Positions 16,110-25,138 of a stretch of 64,000 nucleotides of DNA are shown in pieces. The position numbers and the translations under genes are program-made. Position 1 is the stretch's first letter. Each line of letters starts with the position of its first letter. The stretch comes from Suilimivivens aceti. GTDB lineage: Bacteria; Bacillota; Clostridia; Lachnospirales; Lachnospiraceae. The DNA lies in contig NZ_JAOQKJ010000013.1 in the NCBI RefSeq assembly GCF_025567405.1, positions 1-64,000 on the forward strand, in the 5' to 3' direction. A model generated the notes under the pieces. It ran no database searches, was not told where the DNA came from, and saw nothing but the letters and a program-made list of their open reading frames with translations.

Positions 16110-17333
16110 GAAGAGACCGCTTCGGAGCTTTGGCTCAAACCAGGTGGATTTGGGCGGCATCAGAAGACCGGCATCCGCTACCTGGAACAGCTCCTGCATG
16201 GAAGTGGGATACATGGAAAAGGCAATTTCCATATCAGAGGAAGCCCTTTTTTCCAGCTCCTGTAAGCCACGGATACCCCCAACAAAATCAATGCGTTTGT
16301 CTGTCCTGGGATCTCCGATCCCAAGGATCGGTGCAAGAAGATGATCCTGCAGAATGGAAACATCCAGCCCTTTGATCGGATCCTCCGAGAGAAGGGCTTT
16401 TTTTGCGGTCAGCAGATACCAGCTTCCATGCAGATACATACCGAAGGTGCCTTTTTCTTTGGGAGATACGGCGTTCTTCTCCATATCGCAAATGGAAAAG
16501 CCGGCATCATGGACAGCCTGCAGGAATTCTTCATCAGTATGGCTGTTCAGATCCTTTACTACACGGTTATAAGGCAGGATCTTAAGCTGATCATCCGGGA
16601 AAAGAACAGAAAGGAAACGGTTGAATTCTTCCTGCCCGGTGTAGCTTTTCTTTTCTTCCCTGCGCTTTAATCCAACCTTGACAGCAGAGGCACAGCGGTG
16701 ATGCCCATCAGCAATATAGGTACAGGGCAGCTCTTTAAATAAGGAAGAAAGGGCTTCTGTAACAGCAGGAGAAGCAGCTTTCCATGCCCGGTGTCCGATC
16801 CCGTCAGGGGAAACAAAATCATAAAGAGGGGCATCCTTTTTGCACAGGTCTACGATCTCGTTGATCTCTGCTTTGGATCTGTACGCCAGAAAGATAGGAC
16901 CGGTATGGGTATTGGTCGTATCTACATGACGGATCCGGTCAATCTCCTTTTCTTCCCTGGTGTTTTCATGCTTCCTGATCGTTCCGGCCAGATAATCGTC
17001 AATGGAAGAGCAGCCAACGATACCGGTCTGGCTGCGTCCGTCCATGGTCAGCTCATAAATATAGAAGCAGGGCGTTTCGTCCTTTATAAAATGACCATCC
17101 TTAATTTGGGAATCCAGAAGCTCTCTGGCTTTTTGGTATACCCGGTCATCGTAGGTATCAATATCAGCAGCGAGCATGGTCTCTGCCCTGTCGATGGCAA
17201 GGAAAGAAAGAGGTTCCCTTCTGACCTCCTCAAGGGCTTCGTTTCTGTTATATACATCATAGGGAAGGGCGGCAATCCGGTCTGCAAGAGCAGGATCCGG
17301 TCTGATTCCCTTAAAGGGGGTAACTGATGGCAT
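16092..17333 (-). CDS. DUF1015-family protein (SerK/SbnI-like kinase family)
   Basis: 413 residues from ATG at 17333 with AAAAAGGAGAATC before it. It starts PFKGIRPDPALADRIAALPYDVYN and contains the signature ADGHHRCASA near residue 210. DUF1015 includes free-serine kinases of the SbnI/SerK type that make phosphoserine; activity here is a family-level inference. The tail overlaps proB by 18 bases in convergent orientation, so antisense effects on both mRNA ends are possible. Confidence 0.75.
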   Translation of the reverse strand: MPSVTPFKGIRPDPALADRIAALPYDVYNRNEALEEVRREPLSFLAIDRAETMLAADIDTYDDRVYQKARELLDSQIKDGHFIKDETPCFYIYELTMDGRSQTGIVGCSSIDDYLAGTIRKHENTREEKEIDRIRHVDTTNTHTGPIFLAYRSKAEINEIVDLCKKDAPLYDFVSPDGIGHRAWKAASPAVTEALSSLFKELPCTYIADGHHRCASAVKVGLKRREEKKSYTGQEEFNRFLSVLFPDDQLKILPYNRVVKDLNSHTDEEFLQAVHDAGFSICDMEKNAVSPKEKGTFGMYLHGSWYLLTAKKALLSEDPIKGLDVSILQDHLLAPILGIGDPRTDKRIDFVGGIRGLQELEKRASSDMEIAFSMYPTSMQELFQVADAGLLMPPKSTWFEPKLRSGLFLHSLE

Positions 17334-17415
17334 ATAGATTCTCCTTTTTCTTCCGGTTAATTTTTAACTATTATATAATGGGTCCGAAAGAAAAACAAGC
17401 AACGGAAGGTTATAC

Positions 17416-17444
17416 TTGACGCATGCCGTCAATTCGTTTATATT
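17416..17444 (+). promoter_or_regulatory. Promoter of the proline symporter with overlapping palindrome
   Basis: TTGACG (17416-17421), 17 bases, TATATT (17439-17444). The -35 box forms the left arm of the perfect inverted repeat TTGACG-CATGC-CGTCAA (17416-17432), an arrangement expected of a repressor operator. Confidence 0.55.
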
Positions 17445-17505
17445 TGTATACATGTATATTGCATAAATATACGGGCAAAAGACAACAGATTATGAGGAGG
17501 ACATT

Positions 17506-19059
17506 ATGACAGGAAATTCACTTGGATTTGTCATTCTGGCATTTGTACTGTATCTTCTGATGATGGTCATCATCGGCGCATTATATGCGAAGAAGAATAG
17601 TACCACAGAGGATTATTTTTTAGGAGGCAGAAGCCTTGGCGGCTTTGTGGCAGCACTGTCTGCGCAGGCATCTGATATGAGCGGCTGGCTGCTGATGGGA
17701 CTGCCGGGTTCTATTTATGCACTTGGAACGGGACAGGCATGGATCGCTATCGGACTTTTTATCGGAACTGTACTGAACTGGATCTTTATTTCAGGAAGAC
17801 TTCGCAGGTATACGATCAGGGCGAACAATTCACTGACCCTTCCGACCTACTTTGAGAACAGATTTCATGATAAGAAAAAAGTACTTCTTTTCATTTCGTC
17901 TGTGACAATTGTTATCTTCTTCCTGGTATATACAGCATCAGCACTGGCAGCGGGAGGCAAGCTTTTTACTTCCGTATTTAATGTAGATTATAAACTGGCG
18001 CTGACAATCGGCGCCGTTGTTATCCTGACCTACACCTTTCTTGGCGGTTTTATGGCTGTTTGCGTTACTGACTTTGTTCAGGGAACACTGATGCTGATCG
18101 CACTGCTTGCTGTACCGATCATGGCATACAGTATCGTAGGCGGTGGAAATGTCATGAGCACACTGGATGCCAGTGGCGTTGCAGGCGGCAGTGCAGCGTA
18201 CTTAAGCCTTTTTTCCAATGGCGGAGAGGCCTATAAGGCAGTAGATATCATTTCAGGACTTGCATGGGGACTTGGTTACTGTGGCATGCCCCATATCCTG
18301 GTCCGCTTTATGGCTGTACGAAATGAAAAGGAACTGAAGAAATCCAAAGGCATTGCTATTATATGGGTATTTATTTCCCTGGCATGCGCGTGGGTCATTG
18401 GTATTCTCGGAAGAGCTTACCTGTTCCCGGAGGTACTGACAGGTGGAGAAGAAGAAAAAGTATTTATCAAAATGATTATCAAGCTGTTCAGCGAAGATGT
18501 GAAGCTTCCTCTGATCGGCGGATTCTTCCTCTGCGGAATCCTGGCAGCAATCATGTCAACAGCAGATTCTCAGCTCCTTGTCAGCGCTTCCAGTGTAGCG
18601 GAGGATATTGTGAAGGGTATTATCAAGAAGGATGCAGATGAAAAGCAGATCTTCAGGATCAGCCGTTATACTGTGCTGGTGATTGCAGTATTGGCCTACA
18701 TCATCGCCCTGAACCCGAATAACTCCATTATGGGACTTGTTTCCAATGCCTGGGCAGGTCTTGGTGCAGCCTTCGGTCCTACTGTACTGTTATCTCTTTA
18801 TTGGAAGAGAACCAATTTCCAGGGAGCAGTAGCAGGTATTGCCAGCGGAGCCCTGACTGTTATCGCGTGGGATTATCTTCCTATTATAAGTGGACAGACC
18901 ATCGGGGCAGCTACCGGGTTATATTCCCTGGCAGTTGGATTTCCTGTGAGCCTTCTCTTCATTATTATAGTGAGCCTCTTAACACCTCCTCCGACAGAAG
19001 AGATGGTTACAGAGTTTGAAGATGTCAGTAAGAGAAAAATTGATTTTGATCAGGAGTAG
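17506..19059 (+). CDS. putP: Sodium/proline symporter
   Basis: 517 residues with about 13 membrane segments and GAGGAGGA before ATG 17506. Family motifs of the SSS transporters are present: DYFLGGRSLGGFVAALSA, SDMSGWLLMGLPG, NSLTLPTYFENRF, a GLAWGLGYCGMPHIL loop, and IMSTADSQLLVSASS around the Na+ site. It imports proline with sodium through the cytoplasmic membrane. The closeness to proB links it to proline supply, and the palindrome in its promoter suggests repression. Confidence 0.9.
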   Translation: MTGNSLGFVILAFVLYLLMMVIIGALYAKKNSTTEDYFLGGRSLGGFVAALSAQASDMSGWLLMGLPGSIYALGTGQAWIAIGLFIGTVLNWIFISGRLRRYTIRANNSLTLPTYFENRFHDKKKVLLFISSVTIVIFFLVYTASALAAGGKLFTSVFNVDYKLALTIGAVVILTYTFLGGFMAVCVTDFVQGTLMLIALLAVPIMAYSIVGGGNVMSTLDASGVAGGSAAYLSLFSNGGEAYKAVDIISGLAWGLGYCGMPHILVRFMAVRNEKELKKSKGIAIIWVFISLACAWVIGILGRAYLFPEVLTGGEEEKVFIKMIIKLFSEDVKLPLIGGFFLCGILAAIMSTADSQLLVSASSVAEDIVKGIIKKDADEKQIFRISRYTVLVIAVLAYIIALNPNNSIMGLVSNAWAGLGAAFGPTVLLSLYWKRTNFQGAVAGIASGALTVIAWDYLPIISGQTIGAATGLYSLAVGFPVSLLFIIIVSLLTPPPTEEMVTEFEDVSKRKIDFDQE

Positions 19060-19108
19060 AAACAGTTCAGCTCTCTGAAAAATTGCTGAAAAAAATTTAA
19101 AAATGGTA

Positions 19109-19137
19109 TTGCATTCTCATGCCACATCGTTTATACT
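19109..19137 (+). promoter_or_regulatory. Candidate promoter of the S10 operon
   Basis: TTGCAT (19109-19114), 17 bases, TATACT (19132-19137). The -35 is weak but the -10 and spacing are good, and this is the only clear site between putP and rpsJ. Confidence 0.5.
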
Positions 19138-19143
19138 AATAGA

Positions 19144-19449
19144 CGCTGTGGCATGATAGCTGTGAAGCGTGAGGTTGCTGCGGATCCGAAAGGAAGCGCA
19201 GGTTTTCCGTGGAGCGAATGTCAAGAGTTCTGCCAGGTGGCAGAACGAAAGAACCTGACGGCAAGTCACTGTACAAACGTAAGTCTGTAAAGAAACAGAA
19301 ACACGTGTGTTAAGAATGCAGAACCTTAAGAAGCTGAGTCCTTTGGATCCGGCATTTTGCGTGGGAGAGCAGGACACACACGGAAGAGTGTACAGTCACC
19401 GCTTGTCGTACTTATCAATAAAAAGTGCGAAAAGGAGGCGACTTTTTTT
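19144..19449 (+). promoter_or_regulatory. Long structured leader of the S10 operon
   Basis: About 300 untranslated bases precede rpsJ. A perfect hairpin GTTCTGCC-AGGT-GGCAGAAC lies at 19227-19246. Directly before the gene AAAAAGT (19420-19426) pairs with ACTTTTT (19441-19447), placing the Shine-Dalgarno AAAGGAGG (19431-19438) in the loop. Ribosomal protein operons are commonly autoregulated through such leaders (L4 in E. coli). Which protein would bind here is not known. Confidence 0.5.
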
Positions 19450-19767
19450 ATGGCAAGTCAAGTAATGAGAATCACACTCAAGGCTTATGACCATCAGCTT
19501 GTTGATGCGTCTGCCAAAAAAATCATCGAAACAGTTAAGAAGAATGGAGCACAGGTGAGCGGCCCTGTACCGCTTCCTACTAAAAAGGAAGTTGTTACAA
19601 TCTTAAGAGCAGTTCACAAGTATAAGGACTCCAGAGAGCAGTTCGAACAGAGAACTCACAAGAGACTGATCGATATCATTACACCTACACCCAAGACTGT
19701 AGATGCTCTGCAGAGACTTGAGATGCCTGCCGGTGTATATATCGACATCAAGATGAAGAACAAGTAA
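19450..19767 (+). CDS. rpsJ: 30S ribosomal protein S10
   Basis: 105 residues starting MASQVMRITLKAYDHQL; the internal TILRAVHKYKDSREQFE and C-terminal PAGVYIDIKM are diagnostic. S10 sits in the 30S head and is also NusE, the antitermination partner of NusB. It is the first gene of the operon. ATG 19450 is used because AAAGGAGG lies 11 bases upstream; the longer frame to 19357 is leader sequence. Confidence 0.97.
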   Translation: MASQVMRITLKAYDHQLVDASAKKIIETVKKNGAQVSGPVPLPTKKEVVTILRAVHKYKDSREQFEQRTHKRLIDIITPTPKTVDALQRLEMPAGVYIDIKMKNK

Positions 19768-19841
19768 GAAGCAGGCAGAAAACTCTAATCACTAGAATGG
19801 CCCGATAGCGGCCCGCTGTAGAATCAAATGGAGGAAAAGAA

Positions 19842-20525
19842 ATGAAAAAAGGTATTTTAGCTACCAAAGTCGGAATGACTCAAATCTTCAATGAAGACGG
19901 AACATTAGTTCCTGTTACAGTACTTCAGGCTGGACCCTGTGTAGTAACACAGGTTAAGACCGTAGAGAATGACGGTTACAGCGCAGTACAGGTTGGATTT
20001 GTTGACAAGAAAGAAAAGGCTGTTAACAAAGACAAGGCTGGAAAGAAGGAAGTAATCCACAGACACGGCGTTAACAAAGCATTAAAGGGACACTTCGAAA
20101 AGGCTGGCGTATCCTGCAAGAGATACATCAGAGAGTTCCGCTTTGAAAATGCAGAGGAGTATACACTCGGAAGCGAAATTAAAGCCGATATGTTTGCAGC
20201 CGGAGATAAGATTGATGCATCTGCTATTTCCAAAGGTAAGGGATTCCAGGGCGCAATCAAGAGACTCGGTCAGCACAGAGGTCCCATGGCTCATGGTTCC
20301 AAATTCCATCGTCATCAGGGTTCCAACGGTGCATGTTCATCACCGAGCCGTGTATTCAAAGGCAAAGGAATGCCCGGTCACATGGGCTGCGTAAAGGTTA
20401 CCGTACAGAACCTTGAGGTTGTACGTGTAGATGCAGAGAACAATCTGCTTCTGGTAAAGGGTGCAGTACCCGGACCTAAGAAAGCCTTAGTGACAATCAA
20501 AGAAACTGTAAAGGCTAATGCATAA
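19842..20525 (+). CDS. rplC: 50S ribosomal protein L3
   Basis: 227 residues, starting GILATKVGMTQIFNEDG; the conserved RGPMAHGSKFHRHQGS loop reaches toward the peptidyl transferase centre. L3 is an early assembly protein of 50S. GGAGGAAAAG precedes the start. It follows rpsJ by 74 bases. Confidence 0.97.
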   Translation: MKKGILATKVGMTQIFNEDGTLVPVTVLQAGPCVVTQVKTVENDGYSAVQVGFVDKKEKAVNKDKAGKKEVIHRHGVNKALKGHFEKAGVSCKRYIREFRFENAEEYTLGSEIKADMFAAGDKIDASAISKGKGFQGAIKRLGQHRGPMAHGSKFHRHQGSNGACSSPSRVFKGKGMPGHMGCVKVTVQNLEVVRVDAENNLLLVKGAVPGPKKALVTIKETVKANA

Positions 20526-20559
20526 GCAGCCTGAAAGATGAAAGGAGGACCATTCAGAA

Positions 20560-21180
20560 ATGGCAAACGTATCTGTTTATAATATGGAAGGCAAGGAAGT
20601 TGGCACAATCGAATTAAACGATGCGGTATTTGGTGTTAAAGTAAATGAGCACCTGGTACACATGGCAGTTGTACAGCAGCTTGCTAATAATCGTCAGGGA
20701 ACACAGAAAGCAAAGACTCGCTCTGAAGTTTCCGGTGGCGGAAGAAAACCCTGGAGACAGAAAGGAACCGGTCATGCAAGACAGGGTTCAACAAGATCTC
20801 CCCAGTGGACAGGCGGCGGCGTAGTATTCGCACCCGTACCGAGAGATTATTCCTTCAAGTTAAACAAGAAGGAAAAGAGAGCAGCTCTTAAGTCCGCTCT
20901 TACAAGCAGAGTAGAGGCTGGCAAGCTGATCGTGGTTGACGAGCTGAAGTTCGATGAGATCAAGACAAAGAAGTTCCAGGCAGTTCTTGATAACTTAAAG
21001 GTAAGCAAGGCTCTGGTTGTTCTTGCAGAGAACGATGAAAAGGTTGTTATGTCAGCAAGAAACATCCCTGCTGTAAAGACAGCACTCACCAATACAATTA
21101 ATGTATATGACATTTTAAAGGGCGATACACTGGTTCTTACAAAGGACGCAGTCGCTAAGATCGAGGAGGTGTATGCATAA
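20560..21180 (+). CDS. rplD: 50S ribosomal protein L4
   Basis: 206 residues. The extended loop RSEVSGGGRKPWRQKGTGHA lines the nascent peptide tunnel, and SRVEAGKLIVVDEL belongs to the globular domain. AAAGGAGGACC precedes ATG 20560. In enterics L4 represses its own operon; here that is only a possibility. It overlaps rplW by one base. Confidence 0.97.
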   Translation: MANVSVYNMEGKEVGTIELNDAVFGVKVNEHLVHMAVVQQLANNRQGTQKAKTRSEVSGGGRKPWRQKGTGHARQGSTRSPQWTGGGVVFAPVPRDYSFKLNKKEKRAALKSALTSRVEAGKLIVVDELKFDEIKTKKFQAVLDNLKVSKALVVLAENDEKVVMSARNIPAVKTALTNTINVYDILKGDTLVLTKDAVAKIEEVYA

Positions 21181-21479
21181 TGGCAGCAATTCAGTATTAT
21201 GACGTTATCCTTAAGCCGGTTGTTACCGAAAAGAGTATGGCTGGCATGAGCGAAAAGAAATATACTTTTCTTGTTCACCCCGAAGCAAATAAGACAATGA
21301 TCAAAGAAGCTGTTGAGAAGATGTTCGAAGGTGCAAAGGTTAAGAAAGTAAACACCATGAACCTCGATGGAAAGACCAAGAGACGTGGAATGACCTTCGG
21401 TCAGACAGCAAAGACAAAGAAAGCTATCGTATGGCTTACAGAGGACAGCAAGGACATCGAGATCTTTGCAGGACTGTAA
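21180..21479 (+). CDS. rplW: 50S ribosomal protein L23
   Basis: 99 residues with DVILKPVVTEKSM at the start and the typical EAVEKMFEGAKVKKVNT. L23 forms the docking site for trigger factor and SRP at the tunnel exit. The start codon shares a base with the rplD stop, indicating coupled translation. Confidence 0.96.
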   Translation: MAAIQYYDVILKPVVTEKSMAGMSEKKYTFLVHPEANKTMIKEAVEKMFEGAKVKKVNTMNLDGKTKRRGMTFGQTAKTKKAIVWLTEDSKDIEIFAGL

Positions 21480-21560
21480 GATCCGGTAACAGGTAAAAGT
21501 CAGTTAAATATGCACAAACAAGTGCGATAAGAAATGTAGAACTCGAAAGGAGAAAAAGAA

Positions 21561-22403
21561 ATGGGAATTAAGAGTTATAACCCATATACACCTTCCAGAA
21601 GAAATATGACCGGTTCTGATTTCTCAGAGATCACAAAGAAGACTCCTGAAAAGGCTCTTTGCGTATCCCTTGACAAGAACGCTGGTCGTAACAATCAGGG
21701 TAAGATCACAGTAAGACACCGCGGAGGCGGTTCCAGAAGAAAATACAGACTGGTAGACTTTAAGAGAAACGCTAAGGACGGCGTTCCCGCAACAGTAATC
21801 GGAATCGAGTACGATCCCAACAGAACAGCAAACATCGCACTGATCTGCTATGCAGACGGTGAAAAGGCTTATATCCTTGCTCCCGAAGGACTGACAGATG
21901 GCATGAAGGTCATGAACGGTCCTGAAGCAGAAGTAAGAGTTGGTAACTGCCTTCCTTTGGCAGCTATCCCGGTTGGTACCCAGGTACACAACATCGAGCT
22001 TCATCCCGGCAAGGGCGGTCAGCTGGTTCGTTCCGCTGGTAACAGCGCACAGCTGATGGCAAAAGAAGGTAAGTATGCAACACTTCGTCTTCCTTCAGGC
22101 GAAATGAGAATGGTTCCTCTTGAATGCAGAGCAACCGTAGGTGTTGTTGGTAATGTAGACCACAGCCTGATCAACATCGGTAAGGCTGGACGTAAGCGTC
22201 ATATGGGTATCCGTCCTACAGTCCGCGGTTCCGTTATGAACCCGAATGACCATCCTCATGGTGGTGGTGAAGGTAAGACCGGTATCGGACGTCCGGGTCC
22301 CTGCACACCTTGGGGCAAGCCTGCTCTTGGCCTTAAGACCCGTAAGAGAAAAGCTTCTGACAAGCTGATTGTAAGAAGAAGAAACGGTAAGGCTATTAAA
22401 TAA
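21561..22403 (+). CDS. rplB: 50S ribosomal protein L2
   Basis: 280 residues. KSYNPYTPSRRNMTGSDF starts it and the C-terminal MNPNDHPHGGGEGKTGIGR carries the highly conserved histidine near the peptidyl transferase centre. L2 joins the subunits. AAAGGAGAAAAAG precedes the start, 81 bases after rplW. Confidence 0.97.
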   Translation: MGIKSYNPYTPSRRNMTGSDFSEITKKTPEKALCVSLDKNAGRNNQGKITVRHRGGGSRRKYRLVDFKRNAKDGVPATVIGIEYDPNRTANIALICYADGEKAYILAPEGLTDGMKVMNGPEAEVRVGNCLPLAAIPVGTQVHNIELHPGKGGQLVRSAGNSAQLMAKEGKYATLRLPSGEMRMVPLECRATVGVVGNVDHSLINIGKAGRKRHMGIRPTVRGSVMNPNDHPHGGGEGKTGIGRPGPCTPWGKPALGLKTRKRKASDKLIVRRRNGKAIK

Positions 22404-22422
22404 TTAAGGAGGAGAGAAGAAA

Positions 22423-22704
22423 ATGGCTAGATCACTGAAAAAAGGACCTTTTGCAGATGCAAGTTTACTGAAAAAAGTAGATGCAATGAATGCAGCAGGA
22501 CAGAAGCAGGTCATCAAGACCTGGTCCCGTCGTTCTACAATCTTCCCCTCTTTTGTGGGACACACATTTGCAGTACACGACGGAAGAAAGCATGTGCCTG
22601 TATATGTAACAGAAGATATGGTTGGACATAAGTTAGGCGAATTCGTGGCAACCAGAACCTATAGAGGACACGGAAAAGACGAAAAGAAGTCAAAAGTAAG
22701 ATAA
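22423..22704 (+). CDS. rpsS: 30S ribosomal protein S19
   Basis: 93 residues beginning MARSLKKGPFADASLLKK, with IKTWSRRSTIFPSFVGHTF; binds the 30S head beside S13. GGAGGAGAGAAG precedes it, 19 bases after rplB. Confidence 0.97.
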   Translation: MARSLKKGPFADASLLKKVDAMNAAGQKQVIKTWSRRSTIFPSFVGHTFAVHDGRKHVPVYVTEDMVGHKLGEFVATRTYRGHGKDEKKSKVR

Positions 22705-22718
22705 GGAGGTTTTTGGCA

Positions 22719-23105
22719 ATGGCAAAAGGACATAGATCCCAGATTAAAAGAGAAAGAAATGCGCAGAAAGATACAAGACCTTCAGCTAAGTTATCTTATG
22801 CAAGAGTGTCTGTACAGAAAGCATGTTTCGTTTTAGATGCCATCAGGGGCAAAGATGTTACAACAGCCCTGGCAATTTTAGAGTATAATCCCAGATATGC
22901 TTCCAGCATCATCAAGAAGTTGCTTGAGTCTGCTATCGCAAATGCAGAGAACAACAACGGAATGAATGTAGAAAACCTTTATATTGCAGAATGCTATGCA
23001 GATAAGGGACCTACTATGAAGCGTGTAAAACCGAGAGCACAGGGAAGGGCTTACAGAATCGAGAAGAGAATGAGCCACATCACAGTTGTGCTTGATGAAA
23101 GATAG
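22719..23105 (+). CDS. rplV: 50S ribosomal protein L22
   Basis: 128 residues from ATG 22719 (AAGGAGGT at 22703-22710 lies in the rpsS stop); an in-frame TTG six bases earlier is less likely. AKLSYARVSVQKACFVLDAI and the tunnel-lining hairpin GPTMKRVKPRAQGRAYRI are seen. It contributes to the tunnel constriction where macrolides bind. Confidence 0.95.
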   Translation: MAKGHRSQIKRERNAQKDTRPSAKLSYARVSVQKACFVLDAIRGKDVTTALAILEYNPRYASSIIKKLLESAIANAENNNGMNVENLYIAECYADKGPTMKRVKPRAQGRAYRIEKRMSHITVVLDER

Positions 23106-23117
23106 GAGGAAGAGTAA

Positions 23118-23789
23118 ATGGGACAGAAAGTTAATCCCCACGGCATGAGAGTCGGTGTTATTAAGGATTGGGATTCTAAATGGTATGCAGATGCAGAGTT
23201 TTCTGATTACCTTGTTGAAGACTATAACATCAGAAAATTCCTGAAGAAGAAATTATACAGTGCCGGCATTTCCAAGATTGAGATCGAAAGAGCAGCAGGC
23301 AGAGTAAAGGTTATCATCTACACAGCTAAGCCCGGTGTTGTAATCGGTAAGGGCGGTGCAGAAATCGAAGTTACCAAGAAGGAACTTTCCAAGCTGACCG
23401 GCAAGAAAGTACTTGTTGATATCAAAGAGATCAAGAGACCTGACAGAGATGCACAGCTTGTTGCAGAGAATATCGCACAGCAGCTTGAGAACCGTGTATC
23501 CTTCAGACGTGCTATGAAGTCCTGCATGGGCAGAACCATGAAGGCTGGCGCTCTTGGTATTAAGACTTCCTGCTCAGGACGTCTTGGCGGAGCTGATATG
23601 GCCCGTACAGAATTCTACAGCGACGGAACTATCCCGCTTCAGACATTACGTGCTGATATCGAGTATGGTTTCGCAGAAGCAAATACAACCTACGGTAAGG
23701 TAGGCGTTAAAGTATGGATCTACAAGGGTGAAGTACTTCCTACTAAGAAGAATGAAGAAAAAACAGTGCAGGAAGGGAGCGATAAATAA
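23118..23789 (+). CDS. rpsC: 30S ribosomal protein S3
   Basis: 223 residues, MGQKVNPHGMRVGVIKDWDS at the start, a KH domain with VVIGKGGAEIEVTKKEL, and the second domain with GRLGGADMARTEFY. Part of the mRNA entry site. Overlaps rplP start by one base. Confidence 0.97.
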   Translation: MGQKVNPHGMRVGVIKDWDSKWYADAEFSDYLVEDYNIRKFLKKKLYSAGISKIEIERAAGRVKVIIYTAKPGVVIGKGGAEIEVTKKELSKLTGKKVLVDIKEIKRPDRDAQLVAENIAQQLENRVSFRRAMKSCMGRTMKAGALGIKTSCSGRLGGADMARTEFYSDGTIPLQTLRADIEYGFAEANTTYGKVGVKVWIYKGEVLPTKKNEEKTVQEGSDK

Positions 23790-24226
23790 TGTTAATGCCT
23801 AAAAGAGTTAAACGTCGTAAACAGTTCCGTGGCACCATGAGAGGAAAAGCAACCCGTGGCAACACAATTTCTTACGGTGATTTCGGTATTGTAGCATTAG
23901 AGCCTTGCTGGATCAAGTCAAACCAGATCGAGGCAGCCCGTATTGCTATGACACGTTATGTAAAGCGTGGCGGTAAGGTTTGGATCAAGATTTTCCCTGA
24001 CAAGCCGGTAACAGCTAAGCCTGCTGAAACTCGTATGGGTTCCGGTAAAGGTGCATTAGAGTACTGGGTAGCAGTAGTAAAGCCCGGCCGTGTAATGTTT
24101 GAAATCTCAGGAGTAGCCGAAGAAACAGCTAGAGAAGCATTAAGACTTGCAACTCACAAGCTTCCCTGCAAGTGCAAGATCGTTTCTAAGGCAGACTTGG
24201 AAGGCGGTGTATCAAATGAAGACTAA
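23789..24226 (+). CDS. rplP: 50S ribosomal protein L16
   Basis: 145 residues, LMPKRVKRRKQFRGTMRG at the start and RMGSGKGALEYWVAVVKPGR in the middle. L16 stabilises A-site tRNA on 50S. The start codon uses the last base of the rpsC stop. Confidence 0.97.
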   Translation: MLMPKRVKRRKQFRGTMRGKATRGNTISYGDFGIVALEPCWIKSNQIEAARIAMTRYVKRGGKVWIKIFPDKPVTAKPAETRMGSGKGALEYWVAVVKPGRVMFEISGVAEETAREALRLATHKLPCKCKIVSKADLEGGVSNED

Positions 24227-24422
24227 CAAGTATGTAGAAGATTTAAATGCGAGATCAGCTGCAGAATTAGCACAGGATTTAGTAGCTGCTAAGAAAGAAC
24301 TTTTCAATTTGAGATTCCAGAATGCAACCAACCAGCTGGATAATACAGCAAGAATTAAAGAAGTAAGAAAAAACATTGCAAGAATTCAGACCGTTATTAC
24401 AAAGAAGCAGAAAGAAGCTTAA
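24216..24422 (+). CDS. rpmC: 50S ribosomal protein L29
   Basis: 68 residues from ATG 24216, which overlaps the end of rplP by 11 bases; the longer frame to 24147 is a shadow of rplP. The typical SAAELAQDLVAAKKELFNLRF is present. It lies near the tunnel exit next to L23. Confidence 0.94.
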   Translation: MKTNKYVEDLNARSAAELAQDLVAAKKELFNLRFQNATNQLDNTARIKEVRKNIARIQTVITKKQKEA

Positions 24423-24464
24423 GGTTGTAAACTGAATTTCAAGAAAGGAAAGGAGACTTAAGTC

Positions 24465-24719
24465 GTGGAAAGAAATTTAAGAAAAACACGTACCGGTAAA
24501 GTTATCAGTGATAAGATGGATAAGACAATCGTTGTTGCTATCGAAGAGCACGTTAAGCATCCTCTTTACAAGAAGGTTGTTAAGAATACCTACAAGTTAA
24601 AGGCACATGATGAGAACAACGAATGCCATATCGGAGATACTGTTAAAGTTATGGAAACAAGACCTTTATCCAAGGATAAGAGATGGAGACTTGTTGAGAT
24701 CGTAGAGAAAGCCAAATAG
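24465..24719 (+). CDS. rpsQ: 30S ribosomal protein S17
   Basis: 84 residues with GTG start; RKTRTGKVISDKMDKTIVVA and ETRPLSKDKRWRLVEIVE are characteristic. AAAGGAGAC lies nine bases upstream. Primary 16S rRNA-binding protein. Confidence 0.95.
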   Translation: MERNLRKTRTGKVISDKMDKTIVVAIEEHVKHPLYKKVVKNTYKLKAHDENNECHIGDTVKVMETRPLSKDKRWRLVEIVEKAK

Positions 24720-24757
24720 CATAAGGCTATGGATAGTAATTTTGGAAGGAGATTAGC

Positions 24758-25126
24758 ATGATTCAACAGGAAAGTAGACTGAAGGTCGCTGATAACACAG
24801 GTGCTAAGGAAATCCTCTGCATCAGAGTTATGGGCGGTTCTACAAGAAGATATGCACAGATCGGCGATGTGATCGTTGCTACTGTTAAAGATGCAACACC
24901 AGGCGGCGTTGTAAAGAAGGGTGATGTAGTAAAGGCTGTAGTTGTCCGCTCTGTAAAAGGCGCACGTCGTAAGGACGGTTCCTATATTAGATTTGACGAA
25001 AATGCTGCTGTTATCATTAAAGATGATAAGACTCCCAGAGGAACCCGTATTTTTGGACCGGTAGCAAGAGAGCTTCGTGAGAAACAGTTCATGAAAATTG
25101 TTTCCCTGGCTCCCGAAGTATTATAG
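24758..25126 (+). CDS. rplN: 50S ribosomal protein L14
   Basis: 122 residues, MIQQESRLKVADNTGAKEI start and the GTRIFGPVARELREKQFMKI end typical for L14, which forms an intersubunit bridge and the RsfS docking surface. Confidence 0.97.
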   Translation: MIQQESRLKVADNTGAKEILCIRVMGGSTRRYAQIGDVIVATVKDATPGGVVKKGDVVKAVVVRSVKGARRKDGSYIRFDENAAVIIKDDKTPRGTRIFGPVARELREKQFMKIVSLAPEVL

Positions 25127-25138
25127 GAGGATACAGGC

